From Tribonema minus (lineage: Eukaryota > Sar > Xanthophyceae > Tribonematales > Tribonemataceae): a stretch of 64,000 nucleotides of DNA. Positions 1 through 13,500 of the stretch are shown here, in pieces; within the stretch, counting starts at the first letter, position 1, and every line of letters begins with the position of its first letter. The notes under the pieces were generated by a model. It did not search any database, was not told where the DNA came from, and saw only the letters and a list, made by a program, of their open reading frames with translations. The stretch covers positions 1-64,000 of the forward strand of contig JAFCMP010000087.1 of assembly GCA_017506865.1 (NCBI GenBank), written 5' to 3'. A program made the position numbers and the translations under genes.

Positions 1-3000
1 TTTCACCTGTTGCTGCACGTAGAGATGTGGCAGCTGTGGCGATCGTCCGCATGAGGGGCAGGCGCGCCACCTCTGCTGCTGCTGCGCCTTGTAGCATTGC
101 TGGTGTGGAACGCGCAGCGCCTGCATTGACGGCTGCCGCTGCTGCGTGCGCTGGTGCTGCAGCTGTGCCGCCTGCCGTTGCTGCTGCTGCCAGTGGTGTT
201 GCTGCTGCCGCAGGTGTTGGTGCAGCACCTGCCGCATTGGCCGCTGCCACCGCCATTGCCGCTGTCGCAGCCGGCACGGTTGCGGCGCCGCCTGCCGACG
301 CTGCTCCTGTTGCAGGTGCTGCAGCAGCCCTTAGGCTAGTAGGGCCTGTAGCAGCTGTATTGCCTATGCCCGCAGCCGCTGCTGTTGATGCTGCAGTTAG
401 TGATGCCGCCGAGGCCACTTGAGGTGCAACATGTGCTGCCGCTGCTGCAGCAGCCTCTGATGCTGGAGCAGCTGCTGCTGCCGCCGCTGCTGCTGCCGCC
501 GGAGTAGTTGCGCCGTGCGCCGCCGCTGCTGCTGCTGCCGCTGGTGCCGCCTGTGCTGCCGCCGCGGCCCCTGATCCAGCGGCAGCTGCGTCGTGTGTTG
601 CCGGAATGGCTGCGCCATAAGCGCGGCCAGCCGCTGATGCAGTTGCCGCTGCCGGAGCGGTCGCGCCTCCACTGGCAACCGCCGCTGCCGCTGTAACAGT
701 TGCCGCTGCTGATGCTGCTGGTGCTGGTGCTGCTGCCGCTGCTGCCGGTGTCGCTTGTGTTGCCGCATCCTCAGCAGCGTTGTCTGCAGCCGCTTGAGGA
801 GCCGCCTGCTGCAGCACCCCCGCCCATCCAGAGAGTGCTGGTTGCAGCGCTTGCAACGTGCCCGCCACATACGCAGCATCAGCGATGTCGCAGGCGCTGG
901 TAATGCCAAGGCCGCCATGCCGTGTTGGGAGTCGCGCTTGCTGTAAGGCTGGGCCGTGCGCTGCCAGATGGAAGTGGGCCCCACTTTGCTCAAACTGGCG
1001 CCAGGTCTGGCCTGGTGGCTGCAGGCCCATTGAGTGCTCAAGCACCCACTGCGTGACCCGATCCCACTCCTTGGCGGCTGGCGCTGTCTGCGTAGTGGGA
1101 ATGGTGCGCAGGCAGTACGTCATGCGAGGCACCACGCAGTAGCGCAGTAACCTGAACATAGCCCTCGGAGATGTCAGGCGCGCGCATCGCTCTGCAAATC
1201 GAGCCCCTGCCCCGCCTGCACCCGCTTCCCTGCGCAGCCATGCGTCCACAAAGCTGCTGTGGCCCACCGGCACCCCCAGCAACACAGCTCCACGGTTCTG
1301 ATTTTCATCCGTATCCCCCACTAGCTGAACGCCCAGCTGCTGCAGCAGTTGCCGCTCGTGGTCCGTCACCACATGCCCCCTGCCAGGCAGCGCGCGTGAC
1401 TTGGTGAGGTTTAGCTCCAGCCCCACCTCCGCAAAGTGTTGTTTGAGCTGCGCCACCGCCTGTATGTCATCCTGAGTCAGCGTGCAAGCGCCTGTTCGGA
1501 CGTTGGCATCGTCCATGTAGGCGCCCATCCGCCTCCGCGCGCGCTGCGCAGCCGCCGCCTCATTGAACCGTTTCAAGCACTGAGCAATGGCGCCGCAGAA
1601 GAGCATCGGTGCCGCGGGGTCCCCCTGCTTAAACCCGCGCTGAGACATGATGATGCGCGTGGAGCCGTCAACGTGCTGGAACAGCAGGCGTGGCCGAGTG
1701 CGAACGTATGTGCCGATGAAGTAGTCGAGGAAGTCCGGCAGCTGTGCTGCTACCCATTCCGCTGCCGCCAGGACGAACACCATGTTGAAGGCATTCTTGA
1801 GGTCCAGCATGAACTGCCAGTGACCGAGCTCATACGCGAGTTTGCCGGCCATGGCCGCTTTCTCCGCTCCTGCTGAGACGGCTACCCCATACTGCCCGTC
1901 TGGCTCAAGGAGCTCCGCCAGGAAGTCTTTGCGGTCTGCCACGTACACCGAAGTGCATAGTCGCTGCAGCACCTCGCCGCAAACGATGGGCCGCTGCTTA
2001 GCTGTACCATCTTCCTGTTGTTCTGCAAGTGGCGTCAGGCGCCCCGCGCCATGCAACTGCCAGAAGGCATCCGGCAGCCGCGCAGCCTCCCGCATAACGG
2101 TCTGAAGCCACCGTGTGAGGACAGCAGCAAACTCATGCCGTCCCCAGCTTGTGCGTAGCGCATCCTGCAGGTGGCTGTAGCGCAGCCCCGATGGGCCTGC
2201 TCCACTGTAAGGGCTTGCTCGCTGGATGAGCTTGGCAACCGTCTCTGGCTCAATTCCCTCCCCCTGTAACAGGCTGAGTTCTGCTGGCATGTCGGCTGCT
2301 TTCGCCGCAAGCTGATCCACCATGCCGGATAGCTCATGGAGTTGTTCCCCTGGCGCAGCGGGGGGTGTTTGGACTGCATGGCGGCAAAGCAGTCATCATC
2401 AGGTATCGCCACCGTTTTGGGCTGAAGGAAACGCGCTGCCTGCTGTAGCCCCCCCCGTGTGCCCATGCACTGTAGGACGTAGGCGTTGATCGCTGCCTCC
2501 GTTTGCTGGCGCGCGCGCCAGCGCCGGTGCGCACGCGCGTGTGCGAGGAGCGCTGGCACCAATCGGTCAAGCTCACCGCGTGCCAACATTCTGATTCTGC
2601 CCCACCTGCTGCGCCTGCAGGGCCTGGCGCTGCCGCTGCTGTCGCCGCGCCTGCCGCTCTGGGGCCCCCTCCGCCGCCGCCGCGGCCGCCACGACCACAG
2701 CCTCGTCCGCCGCTGTCGCTGCTGCGACCGCTGCCACGGCCACCGCGGCCGTTTTGAGTTCGCGCGCCACTGCCGCTGTTGCTAGCACCGCCGCTGCGGC
2801 TGCTGGCATCACTGCTGCGGCCGTTGCCAGCGCCGCTGTCCTTAGTACCGGCTGCACTGCCGCCGCCGGCACCGCTGCTGCTGCCGCCTCCGGTTCTGCT
2901 GCCGCTAGTCGCTCTGCTACTGCTGATGTCTGCATCATTGCTGCCGCTGCGAACGCGTCCTCCATTGCCACGTCCGCGCCCTCCACTGCGACCCCGACCC

Positions 3001-3899
3001 CCTCGTGTAGCACTGCTGCCCCCGCGTTCCGGCCTCTTTGAGCTGCCGGAGGAGCTGCTGCCACCAGCCTGAGCAGCAGGTGCCTGCTGCGCGTGCGCTG
3101 GTCCCTTTGCGTAGGGGTTGCCGATGGGTGTGCAAGCCGGTTGCTGCTGTGGCAGCGACGTGGTAGCTGTTGCCGTCGATGCATCAGGTGCTAGCGGTGC
3201 TGCTGATGCTGTTGTTGACAATGTTGCCGCCACTGCAGCGGGTGAAGTGATAGGCCTGCATTTGCGGCAGTGCTTGCCCGCGCTGGCATCGCTGCTGTCC
3301 ACTCTGAATGTCTTGTTGGCATGAAACAGGTTTTTGCACAAGGCACACTCGGTGTAGATGGTTTGCAAGTGCGACGTGCTGAGGTCGGAGCGCTCCAGGA
3401 ACGTTGTTGCTGTCCCACTGTGGTGTTTGCGCTGGTGCTTCGCCGCGATGTGGGCGTTTAACCTCTGCTGTAACGAGAGCAGCGACATGCCCTTCTTCAC
3501 CACGAGGTCGCATAAGTTGCACTTGTACTCCGGGTCCGCACTGCCTCCACCTCCAGCTTCGTCGTCTAGCATCAGACGTTGCTGTTCCAGACTGTTATGA
3601 CCTGTTCTAGAGCGCTTGACTGCACTTTGCCCGCCCGTGTGCTCCCCTTCGCCTGTTTGATCGGAAATTGACCAACCGTCATTCTGTACCCTCTTGCGTT
3701 TGTGCGCTGCGCGTCCGTCTCCAGTTGCTCTGCTGCTGCCACTCGTGCCATCGTCCTGTTGACAAGCGCCATTGCCATCTGCAGCACTGGTGCTAATATC
3801 CTGCGCTTGTGCGCACGCTAGATCGGATTCCTTGCATTTCTGCGCTGATTCAGAGTTGGCAATACGGGCCTCCCGCCGCCGCCATGATATTCTTTTCAT
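1..3899 (-). pseudogene. Non-LTR (LINE) retrotransposon ORF, partial and frameshifted
   Basis: Minus-strand retrotransposon protein that reverse-transcribes its own RNA at the target. The N-terminus (ATG at 3,899) is basic, then has zinc-finger-like pairs: CNLC...HIAAKH near residues 125-155 and CALC...CRKC near 185-215. A Gly/Arg/Ser-rich stretch follows. RT motifs then appear in other frames: LDLKNAFN near 1,800, QRGFKQGDPAAP near 1,620, the catalytic box GAYMDDA at about 1,507-1,528, and the thumb motif GGLGIT near 905. An open alanine-rich tail runs from about 830 off the left edge. The reading frame shifts near 2,590 and again near 2,370; the latter is in a C-run, where one extra base would give KHPPAAPGEQL. 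N-terminal zinc fingers before an RT suggest an R2-like, restriction-endonuclease LINE, but the C-terminus lies outside the window. RT identity is sure; the subfamily is inference. Confidence 0.88.
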
Positions 3900-4510
3900 G
3901 ATCTCTGCTACGCCATGGTGCTACATGCTACAGCTACATACATATATATGTACTTGTTGGGTTTTTGCACGGGCGCCGAAATCAAACAAAAATACATTTC
4001 AAGCTTGCTTAACGGTTCAGTCAGACCCGCTCTTGTTTTGCGAGTGGTTTTGCAAGCCGACCCACCCTTGGAATGGTTACGCGCTTCAGAGCATGGTGCG
4101 GACGAGGTCAACTCGCAGCAACCCTCGTTTTTTCTTCTCTTTGAAAAAACATGTCGGTGCAGCCTCATTTTTTGTTTTCGTTTGATTTTTGATTCACGTG
4201 CGACACTTGTTGTCATTCTTCCTCAAAGTTTACCGTATATATGAAAACGAATCAAAAGATTGTAGTGCTCTAAGTGATATAATGTATGTGTATGATATAT
4301 TATACGTTATACGCATTGTAGACTATAGATTTCTATACACTATGTAGTACGCTGGTCGGCAACCCTACATGTTCATAACATTATGCTGCGCAAAAGTAGT
4401 AAACATATAGTCTAAGTCTCAGAACACAGAGCTGCTGAGTATGAATGTTCAAACTTTGACACTTTGCACTAGAAATCAATGAATCAGATGTATATCATCG
4501 TGATACTCAC
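3900..4510. other. Non-coding, AT-rich stretch
   Basis: No supported gene. It should hold the 5' end of the LINE and intron sequence of the beta-helix gene after the donor at 4,510. From about 4,240 to 4,400 the composition turns AT-rich, with TATA/ATAT palindromic runs like those at 9,190-9,310. That may mark a small decayed element. Confidence 0.5.
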
Positions 4511-7500
4511 ATGGCCCCATGTAGCCAGTTGCGCAATACTCGTTAGCTTTGGCCGCATCCGCAGTGGCGTTTGTAAGTGGCCACACCTGGGGCAGCGCCA
4601 CCGCCCCTCCTCTGCAAGCACCTGCATTCCAGCACTCGTGAGTGACTGCCTCTACCTGGGTACCAGTCTGTTCCACCACGGCATTGCCACGCCAATAGCC
4701 CTGTGAAAGGTTCAGCGACTCCACTACGGTGCACTCGCGCGGGCACACAAATCCGGCGCTGTTGCAGATGGCGCAGCGCCACTCGCCGTGCTGGCACTTG
4801 TCGTCAAGAATGGCGCTACCGTTCACGGTCACCATGGGTGAATCGCAGAAAGCGTAGAACCCAGCGGCGCAGCAAGGGAAGGCGGGTGCATTGGCGGCAA
4901 AGTAGACATCACCCAGCACCATCATGCTACTACTTTGGGTACCGGTGAAATTGGTGCGCTCCAGCGTGGGCATTGCATCTGCATCTGCGCAGGTATGGTT
5001 AGCTATCCACGCCGGTTGCGAGCCAAACCCGCCCAGGAAGCAGGTTGAGGCTGAGTTGTTGTAGAAGGTCCAGGTGCCGTACATGCTCTCTGCACAATCA
5101 TGCACGCGCAAAGATGAAACAATCGTCACAGTGGTGTCAGCGTCACATACACTGTTGCACTGCCAGTTATCAGTGTCACCTGGGGCAGCATGAGAGTGGT
5201 TTAATTTCCTGTACGACCCCCAGGCCGCAAGTGCCTGACTCAGTCACAGACGGGGCCAGTTGGTAGCGCTGGCTTGTCAAATCACGACTTGAACTACGGC
5301 TTCGAATGCCTCATCAACAAGCCAGAGCACCCTCAGGCTGGCAAATTAAATGCTATTTTTGCTGAAAATCAAGTCAAACAGCGTGGCGGTCTGACAGGGT
5401 GAATGACTACAAGGCATTCTTCAAGTTGTGAGTACTATCCACAGAGCTGTATCTTGCACTGTGTGACACTGTTTGACTCATAGTATCACCTGGGTAGAAA
5501 GCAGGCAGTGGTGCTGCCGCAAGCATGCCACCTCCGCTGGCTGCCTTGTTGCCGCCAAACACCACGCCCGTGATGTCCAAGTTGGTCCCCAAGTTTGGCA
5601 GGTCAGCATCTAGGTGGACAGCTCCACCCAGCTCCAGCGCCTCATTACCTTCGAACGCGCAGCCGCGCATGCGCAGCAGCGCCACGCCAAAGCTGCCATC
5701 TGCACGTATCGTGGGACCCGGTGGTGACGAGTACGCTAGCGCGCCACCGCTGGAGGCACGGTTGCTGAAAAACGCAGGCCCTGCAGAGCCGCTGTTGTAC
5801 TGGTGGTCGCACAGCACCTCAACCACCGCTGCATCAGAGGTGAACACCGCGCCCCCGCGCTCTGTCGCCATGTTGTTCCGGAATGTGCTGTTCATGACGG
5901 TGACCCTACCGGGAGCACCGTTTGAGGCCTGGTGGCACAGGGCACCGCCCAGCGCAGACGCGTTCTCCGTGAAGGCACAGCTGTCTACAGTGACAGGAGC
6001 TTGGGACGTCACGTAAATGGCACCGCCCTTGCTGATAGACCGGCAGCCGGAGAAGTCTGAATCCTTCACTGTAAGGACGAAGGTTGCAGGGTCCGAATTG
6101 CTGAAACCGCCAGATCCGTCGCTGAAGATGCAGCCGCCCGCGCCTCCAGTAGAGAGGCCACCTGTGAATGATGAGCTGGCGACATGTATATCTGCAATGC
6201 CGCCAAACAGTGTGCCACCATCTCCTCTGTGCGCTGCAGGCGCACAAGCATGGAGGCGGAACTGCATAGTGATGCGGCGTGCAACATTATTCACTTTGCC
6301 CCAGTGACTGTCACGGACACAGACGGTCGACTGTCTGTCAGGCCCTGGGAGGTGTCACCGCAAATGTACCGTAACAGTTGTACGGTGCAATTTTGGTTGT
6401 GGTTTGTGTACTTTGTGCACAGAGAGGCCTGAAGTCAATCAGTGAAGCGGGGTGAAAGTGACTTTAATGCTAAAAAAGCGAAAATACTGATCAACCCCCA
6501 ACAATGCAGGTGGTGTATTTGCACAATGTTGAAGCCACCAGAGCTTCTGACTTATAGTATGCCAGTTACAATTGTCGATTAATACTCCGAGATAGCGCGT
6601 ACACACACCCGTGACATGGGTACCAGTTCGAGTTCTTGACGCGCATTCGAACTCGTACGTGGCCGCGGAACAAACCGTCCACCACCCGCGTAGCCTGCCG
6701 TGTAAGGCAACAAGTAGTCACTATACTGGCCCATAGCTGATTACTCGCGGTACGAGTGAAAACTCCACATTACCGCTTGTGCACGCTGCGCGGTCTCCTC
6801 AAGCATAAATGTCCTTAATATTGGGTTGAGCCGGGCAGTGTTTCTCTGACACAGCATAGCGAGCGTTGCGAGCAAGCACCATGACTGCCAGTGATGAGAG
6901 AACAGGTCATCTATCGCTGCAAATAGCTGAGACTGTAGCGGCTCGGGCGCGGTGGCATCCCATAGCGAGCGCTCCTTTTCATCTCAAGCTTCAATGCCAA
7001 CTATGCACATGTGCAGAGCATTCGGTCAACGAGATGTGCATGTGAGTGAGCTGCGTGCATGCCAGCTATTGAGTTATACTGGATCATTATAGAGTCAGCT
7101 GCTGTAAGCCTACCTGCGTGCTGACGCTTTCTACGCACGCCGTTTGAGCCTTGAGAGAAGATGTTCGCAGGGCAAATTCAAGCATCTAAGCAATACGCTT
7201 TGAGGTACAAAACAATGAACACTGCTGCCAACAATCTGGCACAACGGCTCAAACTTTGTTGATGCAGGCAACAACCTGTGGGATTAGCAACAAGTTGCTT
7301 CACAACTATTCAAAGCGGTACCATTGTCACAGAGCACAAGTGAAACTGTACTCATGGTGGCGCTCTCACCGGTATATCAATACTTGTACGCGTCCTCGTT
7401 GAAGTTTTTTTTGCCGCTATGCGCAACCTGTCGAACAATGGCCCTGCGCTAAACCTGTGAACCTGGTTGACAATCAGATGTTGAGCTTACTGATATTTCA

Positions 7501-10500
7501 CAATTTTGGACAGATGAATATCATATGCTTAACTTCAAATATACTTGTGGATGAAATACTGAGCAGTATTTGATACATATTCTGTTGCAGTCACCTAACT
7601 TCTGTGTACCACGTTCAATATGAACATGAAGTATATCATTTGAATTCCTGCATTATCTCTGAATGCAACACCCGGTGAATTTACATTAGCATACATCATC
7701 AGGGAGGCAATTTTGCCCCCTCATCGCTTTTCAGCGTCCGCGTTCAAATTGTTTTGACGTCAGTTGCGGCCTAAAGTTGCTGGCAGTACAGTAACTGTGC
7801 CTCAGCGCCATCAGCAGGGAAATGCTGGCAATACAGTGACTGTGTCTCAGCGCCACCGGTAGGGAAATGCACCCAGCTTCTTATGCAAAACACAGGAAAC
7901 ACCCGTATACCATGTCTGCAGACATGACACTAGGTCTTGATGCTCCACTGAAGATTGCGCAGCATAGTGTAGACTCTGAGGATGGGACAGACTGGACATC
8001 AACTCTCAACACTTGGTCAGTCGCACCGGCAGGCTTAGCGAGCCTCACCCATATTGTCGTCAAAGGTGCAATTGATGAAGCTGGCCCTGAGCACCTCGCC
8101 ATCAAGACCATACAGGAACACAGCGCCACCTTCCGCTGCTGAGTTGTCCCGGAAGGTTGTGGAAGTGACTTGCACGTGATATGGTGCTGTGGTTGCCGCA
8201 GCGCCCTTGCTCCGGACGTCGTAGTTCAGAGACATGTACACAGCTCCGCCATACAAAGCGTCTGCACGGAACGACAATGCAGGCAGAGACATCAACTGCA
8301 AACTGGCAGCTGCATGAACAATTTTCCAACGCGGCATCCTACGAAGGGCGCAAGCGCCTCTAGAGCAAATCCACACTGTGGCAACACTTGACGCCAAAAC
8401 AACTGAACAACAAAACCAACAGCCAGTCGACTACAGTTACTTTAGTTAAGTGCTGCAGTGGAGTTCACAAGAAGTAGAATTTGGTATTACTTGAGTCAGC
8501 ACAATTGTGCCCCAGACACCTGCCGACAGTGGGTACAGGCTGCGCTTTGATTCCGTCCATGATTGTGTGTGCACCGCACGCCCTGCACGGGCATGGAATA
8601 GCCCCAGCAACAGCATGAGAGACAGTCACTGTGCTCATGATACGATTAGAGCGACGCAGTGCCTGCCAGTTTGCCAGCACCCATCCTGCCTTTTTGTGCT
8701 CACCATTGTATTGAAAGTTGGATTTGTCGATGTACAGCACAGGAGCAGCTGGGTGGAGTAATTTGGTGCCGCTTCCAAGTTGGACATCCATGTAAATGGC
8801 GCTGCCTGCGGCGCGAGGTGCAAGCATCCCGTGAGACAGACTGAGTGAGTGGTATTGAGGCTGAAACAGTTGCTTTCTGCAACGAGCTTCAGACATACTT
8901 CCCATGTGAAAGTAATGGCATAATGGCAGAAGGACAAGAACAACACCAACGTAGACTACGTGGCTGTGTGATGGCAGGCCGCACAATGCGCCCATGACTT
9001 GAAAAACTTGCTGTACTCCACTGCGTCTGTGCAGCAGACTCTCTGCGGTCAGCACTTGCAGATCGGTCATTTGCATTCTTATTGTGTGCGCTTTTGACCC
9101 TTTATCTAAGTGAGACTTGACGAAATATATAAATAAAATGCTTTGTGAATGCATGTTAAGTCACAGCACTGCACCAAATGAATCAAATACCGTCATGGCC
9201 ATGGTGTGTACTACATACCATGATATATTGTAGTTCTATGTAGTACTTGAACAATATACTATTTGTCATATATGCTTATTAGTCATATATGCTTGAATTA
9301 TGTACTAGACTGATTCAGATCATCTGCAGTGTTTGCAGCCTCAGAGTGTGTTGAGTAGACCTAGCAGTGCAGGAGGACGAAGACGCCGTGCGTGAAGGCG
9401 AATGCAACAAGGGAGCAACCTTCCACGCCTCTGTGGAACACGTCCGACTAGCCTAAGACGCGCTGGGAGCTAGTCCCCTTGGACAGAGTAACAATTTTGT
9501 AGGGCTACTGGTAGGCCGCTGCACGCGCGACTTCCGGCAGCTGTCGACACATTGTCCAACAGGAGCTTGCCAAAGATGCTCTACTAGCTTGGCAGAGGAC
9601 CCCAGGTATGCCACCCCATAACATTTTGCGGCGAGCTATGACAGTGCATGCAGCGAAGCAGATGTCTCGCGAACTGCCGGCCGGTGGCGCAGGGCGTACT
9701 AATTTGCGTGCGCAAGTTCAACATCAACAAGTTGTGGTGACTCTTAGAAGCACCAATCGGCAGATTTCCTAACTTGCCCAGCGCCACTTCTCAGTGTGCC
9801 GTCGGCGAGTCCCAATCGGCAAGACTTGTTGGCTCAGAGTCATCAGCCTTAGACCAGGAGGTTTGAACTGCAAAAAACGAACCCTGAATTTAAAACGGGA
9901 CCCACAGGTGTGAACTCTGCAAATGGGCTTCTCTCAATTATGACATGATGGGGGTGTAATAGAATAGTCATATCCATGAAATTCTAATTATTACAAAAGG
10001 GGTAGCAATCATAATTTTTCCAACACTTAAAAGATCTTTGAAATACCAAATGTTGAACTTAGACTTGAACATAACCGCAAATGCGAACTTTTGCAAAGAA
10101 CAGAAGTTCAACTGCACTTTGAAGTTTTGAGAAATACTCAGTGCTCATCATGGAATCTTAACCAATTTCAACATTCAATCGAACTTCACTGTGGTACCTT
10201 ACCTAATAACCTTTGACATAATAATATCAAGTTAAGATTCAGCAGCGATTGCTGGCAGGGTTAAACCAGACTTAGCCAATTTGAGTGGTTTTATGCTGGA
10301 TCCCGTTTGCCCAATTCAAGTCCTGTTTTCGCAGTTCAACCTGCACTTACTGTAGCGATCTCGTGCAGACTCTATCGGATCCTTGTGCGCCATACCACTA
10401 GAGAGTCCACTTTAGTGCGGATTTGCATACCCAAGGCTCTCCGTGACCAGCTTGAAATCCTAGAAACCTTTCATGGCAAGCTGCAGCGCATGGGCTGGCC

Positions 10501-13500
10501 ACCCATGGCGTCAAGCGCACTGGCAGTGCCAGCCTCGAATGCGCCCATGCTCATTGCTAGTGGCCCGCCGCATTTTGATGAGCCCGTAGAATGCATGTTG
10601 GGATATCAACTTGAACTGCTAGTAGCCGAGCCTACAAAGGCATCAGCAAGGTCGCCCGCAATCACCCAGCGGCACCCTGGCAGTGCCCTTTTTATACAAT
10701 TATTGCCCTCGACCATAATGATTTTGGCCCGTTACATCAGAGTCTTAGCATGGACCAGGTGGTCTCCCATCACGGTGACACTGAGTTGAGATGGACATGT
10801 ACTGCGGGAACCATAAATTGGTGCCACAGTGGAAAGCCAGCGGACTGTTAATCGATTAATCAGTTCTGCCGGCCCCCGTGGCCATCCACGTAATTGACCA
10901 AAACATCTGGACCACCCTTCACGGTGCACTGGCCATTAGCAGGCTCCTTCAAGTTGGCGACCGTGGCAGCATATTCCTCGCGACGGCTTTAGCTCACTCA
11001 GGCTGACGTCAGCTGACAAGCCATCTCATATATACTATAGTATCAGCACATACTAATTAAGGCTCGAGCCTCTGCAGAGCAAACTACAGTATCCACCTCG
11101 GCATACAACCCCATATGCAACGGCAGGTGCGAGAGCCTTACGCAAGAGCTAGCCTGTGCAAATGCTAGCAATCATGATGAACATGGTAGTAGTACTAATG
11201 CACCCACTGGCAGGTGTTGTCGATACAAAGCATCTAGGCTAAGCCTAATGTACTTTTATTATATTCCAATTGTGGCTGTGGAACTTGTGCAAGTGTTGTA
11301 CCGTAGATCATAAAGTATAAAATCCCCCTTTAAGACTTGTAGAAGACCCCCCCATCGTATACTCAGTCAGTCTCTTACATTGTAGTATAAGACCCGGTCC
11401 CCCCGTTTCCCTAGGGAGGTGCGTGCCACAGTGTGTATGCGCGAGACCGGGGGTATGCTGTATAAGACTGGGTGAGCACGACGTGTCGTATGAGACCGGG
11501 GTTGTACACAACTTGAATGAAACATGGTAGTTGCGAACTTCTAGTCGTTTCGGCATAATTCAGCGCGAGGGGGACAAGTTGACAACTTGAATGTCACACT
11601 GTCACAGTGGTGCAGCGCAAAAGCAGGTGGTGCGAGCTGCCAGTGTGTGTCTGCGCAATGCCTCTGCAGCCGTGAGTTTGCAGTTCGAAGGCGTATCTGA
11701 ACCAGGCGTCACGGTGCTAGAATCATAGTATAGGAGCTGCAGCACGTTCATTTGTGGCCTGCTGCTTGCAGTAGCTGTGTGCTTCATTCACTGTACATAT
11801 CATGCGATACAATGTCATGCTATTGCAGCCACTCACGCGCGTGCAAGACGGGGGGTACGTTGTATAAGACACCCCCCCCCCCCCCCCGGCATAAGACCCC
11901 CCGCCTTCCGAACACGGCCTCGCAGCGTGAGAAGACCGGGGGGGGTTTATACTCCGTGATCTACGGCACAGGTACCTAGATGCGTTGTATCAACAACACC
12001 TGGGCACACGTACCAACTGTTACAGTGCAGATGCAGTGGTGACTGGCCACTAACTGACGGTCTGGCAGACCGGCTCGGAGTCCCTCACATCAGCTTCCAG
12101 ATCCGATTCGCCCACAACACTGCCTACAACATAGCCACAGAACCAGTGGCGGGTGCCACTCCGTCCTTCAAGGGCCTTGCAGCCACCGGTCATGTAGCCC
12201 ACTACGCCCTCCGTTGATACTGTAACATTGTCAAGACACAATTCTGTGAGGGCACCCCGAAGTTTCAATAGGCGGACACAGTGTATTACCAACACCCTGC
12301 GAAATGGGTTAGGGCATGATACATGTTCAAAGTTCAAACCACGACATCCGCAATTGAATCAGTCACTCGCCAATCAGGTAGTTTTTGACAGGATGCGGTG
12401 ATGCAACAAATAACGAATGACGTCATCTCTGAAGGCAGTTCATTATTTGAAAATTTAATTCACGTGTTGCCACAAACGTGCCGCAGAGTCTGAAGCCTGT
12501 TGTCCAACTTGTAATGTGGTGTAGACAGTGCTGACTGCATGCGTGAATGTCACACACATCGGATGTCGCGCTGACATATGCCAGCAGGAGCAGCACCTGC
12601 ACAACCAGCACATCGCCATCACTAAACGCCGCCTTCGGACAGATTCTCGTCAAAACCTCGCGCACTGCAGGTAGCAGCGCATAAAGGCTTTTAGTGCTTC
12701 GAATTGCTTCATCATGATGCTGGTTGGCAGCACACCTCCAAGCCTTCATGACACTGACATTCAGACTTGCGACTCCGCTTGCAGTGTTTGTTCAAGCTCT
12801 CGCACAAAATCGCCTCGTCCGCGTGCTCATGTGCGCATTAGCAGTTACGTTAAGTGGCAGTATGCCGCTTGTAGCTGGTTGTGCACCATATTGTGCACAT
12901 TAATGACTGCAGCTGCTGCAGCGGCGACCACGGTTATCGGTCAACAAGTCTAAGAGCCCTATGACCTTTTGATGTGTTTCCATACTACTTGGTAACAACA
13001 AACTGAATGACATGACGTATTTCATATTGACATTTGTGCTGCTGTACAATTGTTGTAGCTATTGTAACAGCTGTTGTTCAACAGGGTGAACAGCACCGTG
13101 ACCCCATGGAGCATGTGTGCAGGTATGAAAACATTGCATATACCTAGAGTATGTGTATGACTACATGGCTGGCACTTTTGACCTTGGTTCAGCGATACAT
13201 CATGGTGCTGTAGTCAACGTTGAACACATGCGCTCACACACTGCAGATTTATCGCTGTTCATAAGCTCACCCAATACTCAGTCTTCCTTTACTAGTAGTG
13301 TCGCAACAGCGATCATCATGGCAGGAGCTGCTGCACATGAATGTACACTGTCAGCACAGCTCACCGGCACTGCCACTTTGGCAGGCAACGCGCTCTCCCT
13401 CTGCATTCTGGTAAAGATCCTAGCAGATACATCGTGCTCCTTTGCCACCGCTGCTAACGCACTACGAGGCAGCCAGTGTGCTCCAAAAAATGCTAGCTGC

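Noticed and set aside
27..422. Plus-strand alanine-rich open frames at the left edge
   Set aside because: They are antisense shadows of the minus-strand LINE reading frame, which carries RT motifs and is open through the same bases.
2503..3072. Plus-strand Pro/Leu/Ala-rich frames
   Set aside because: Shadows of the LINE's Gly/Arg/Ser-rich region on the other strand.
5525..6016. Plus-strand 163-codon frame
   Set aside because: Antisense of a clear beta-helix exon.
6600..6670. tRNA-derived SINE from a GTTCGAGTTC-like box
   Set aside because: Only one box-like match and no A box or tail.
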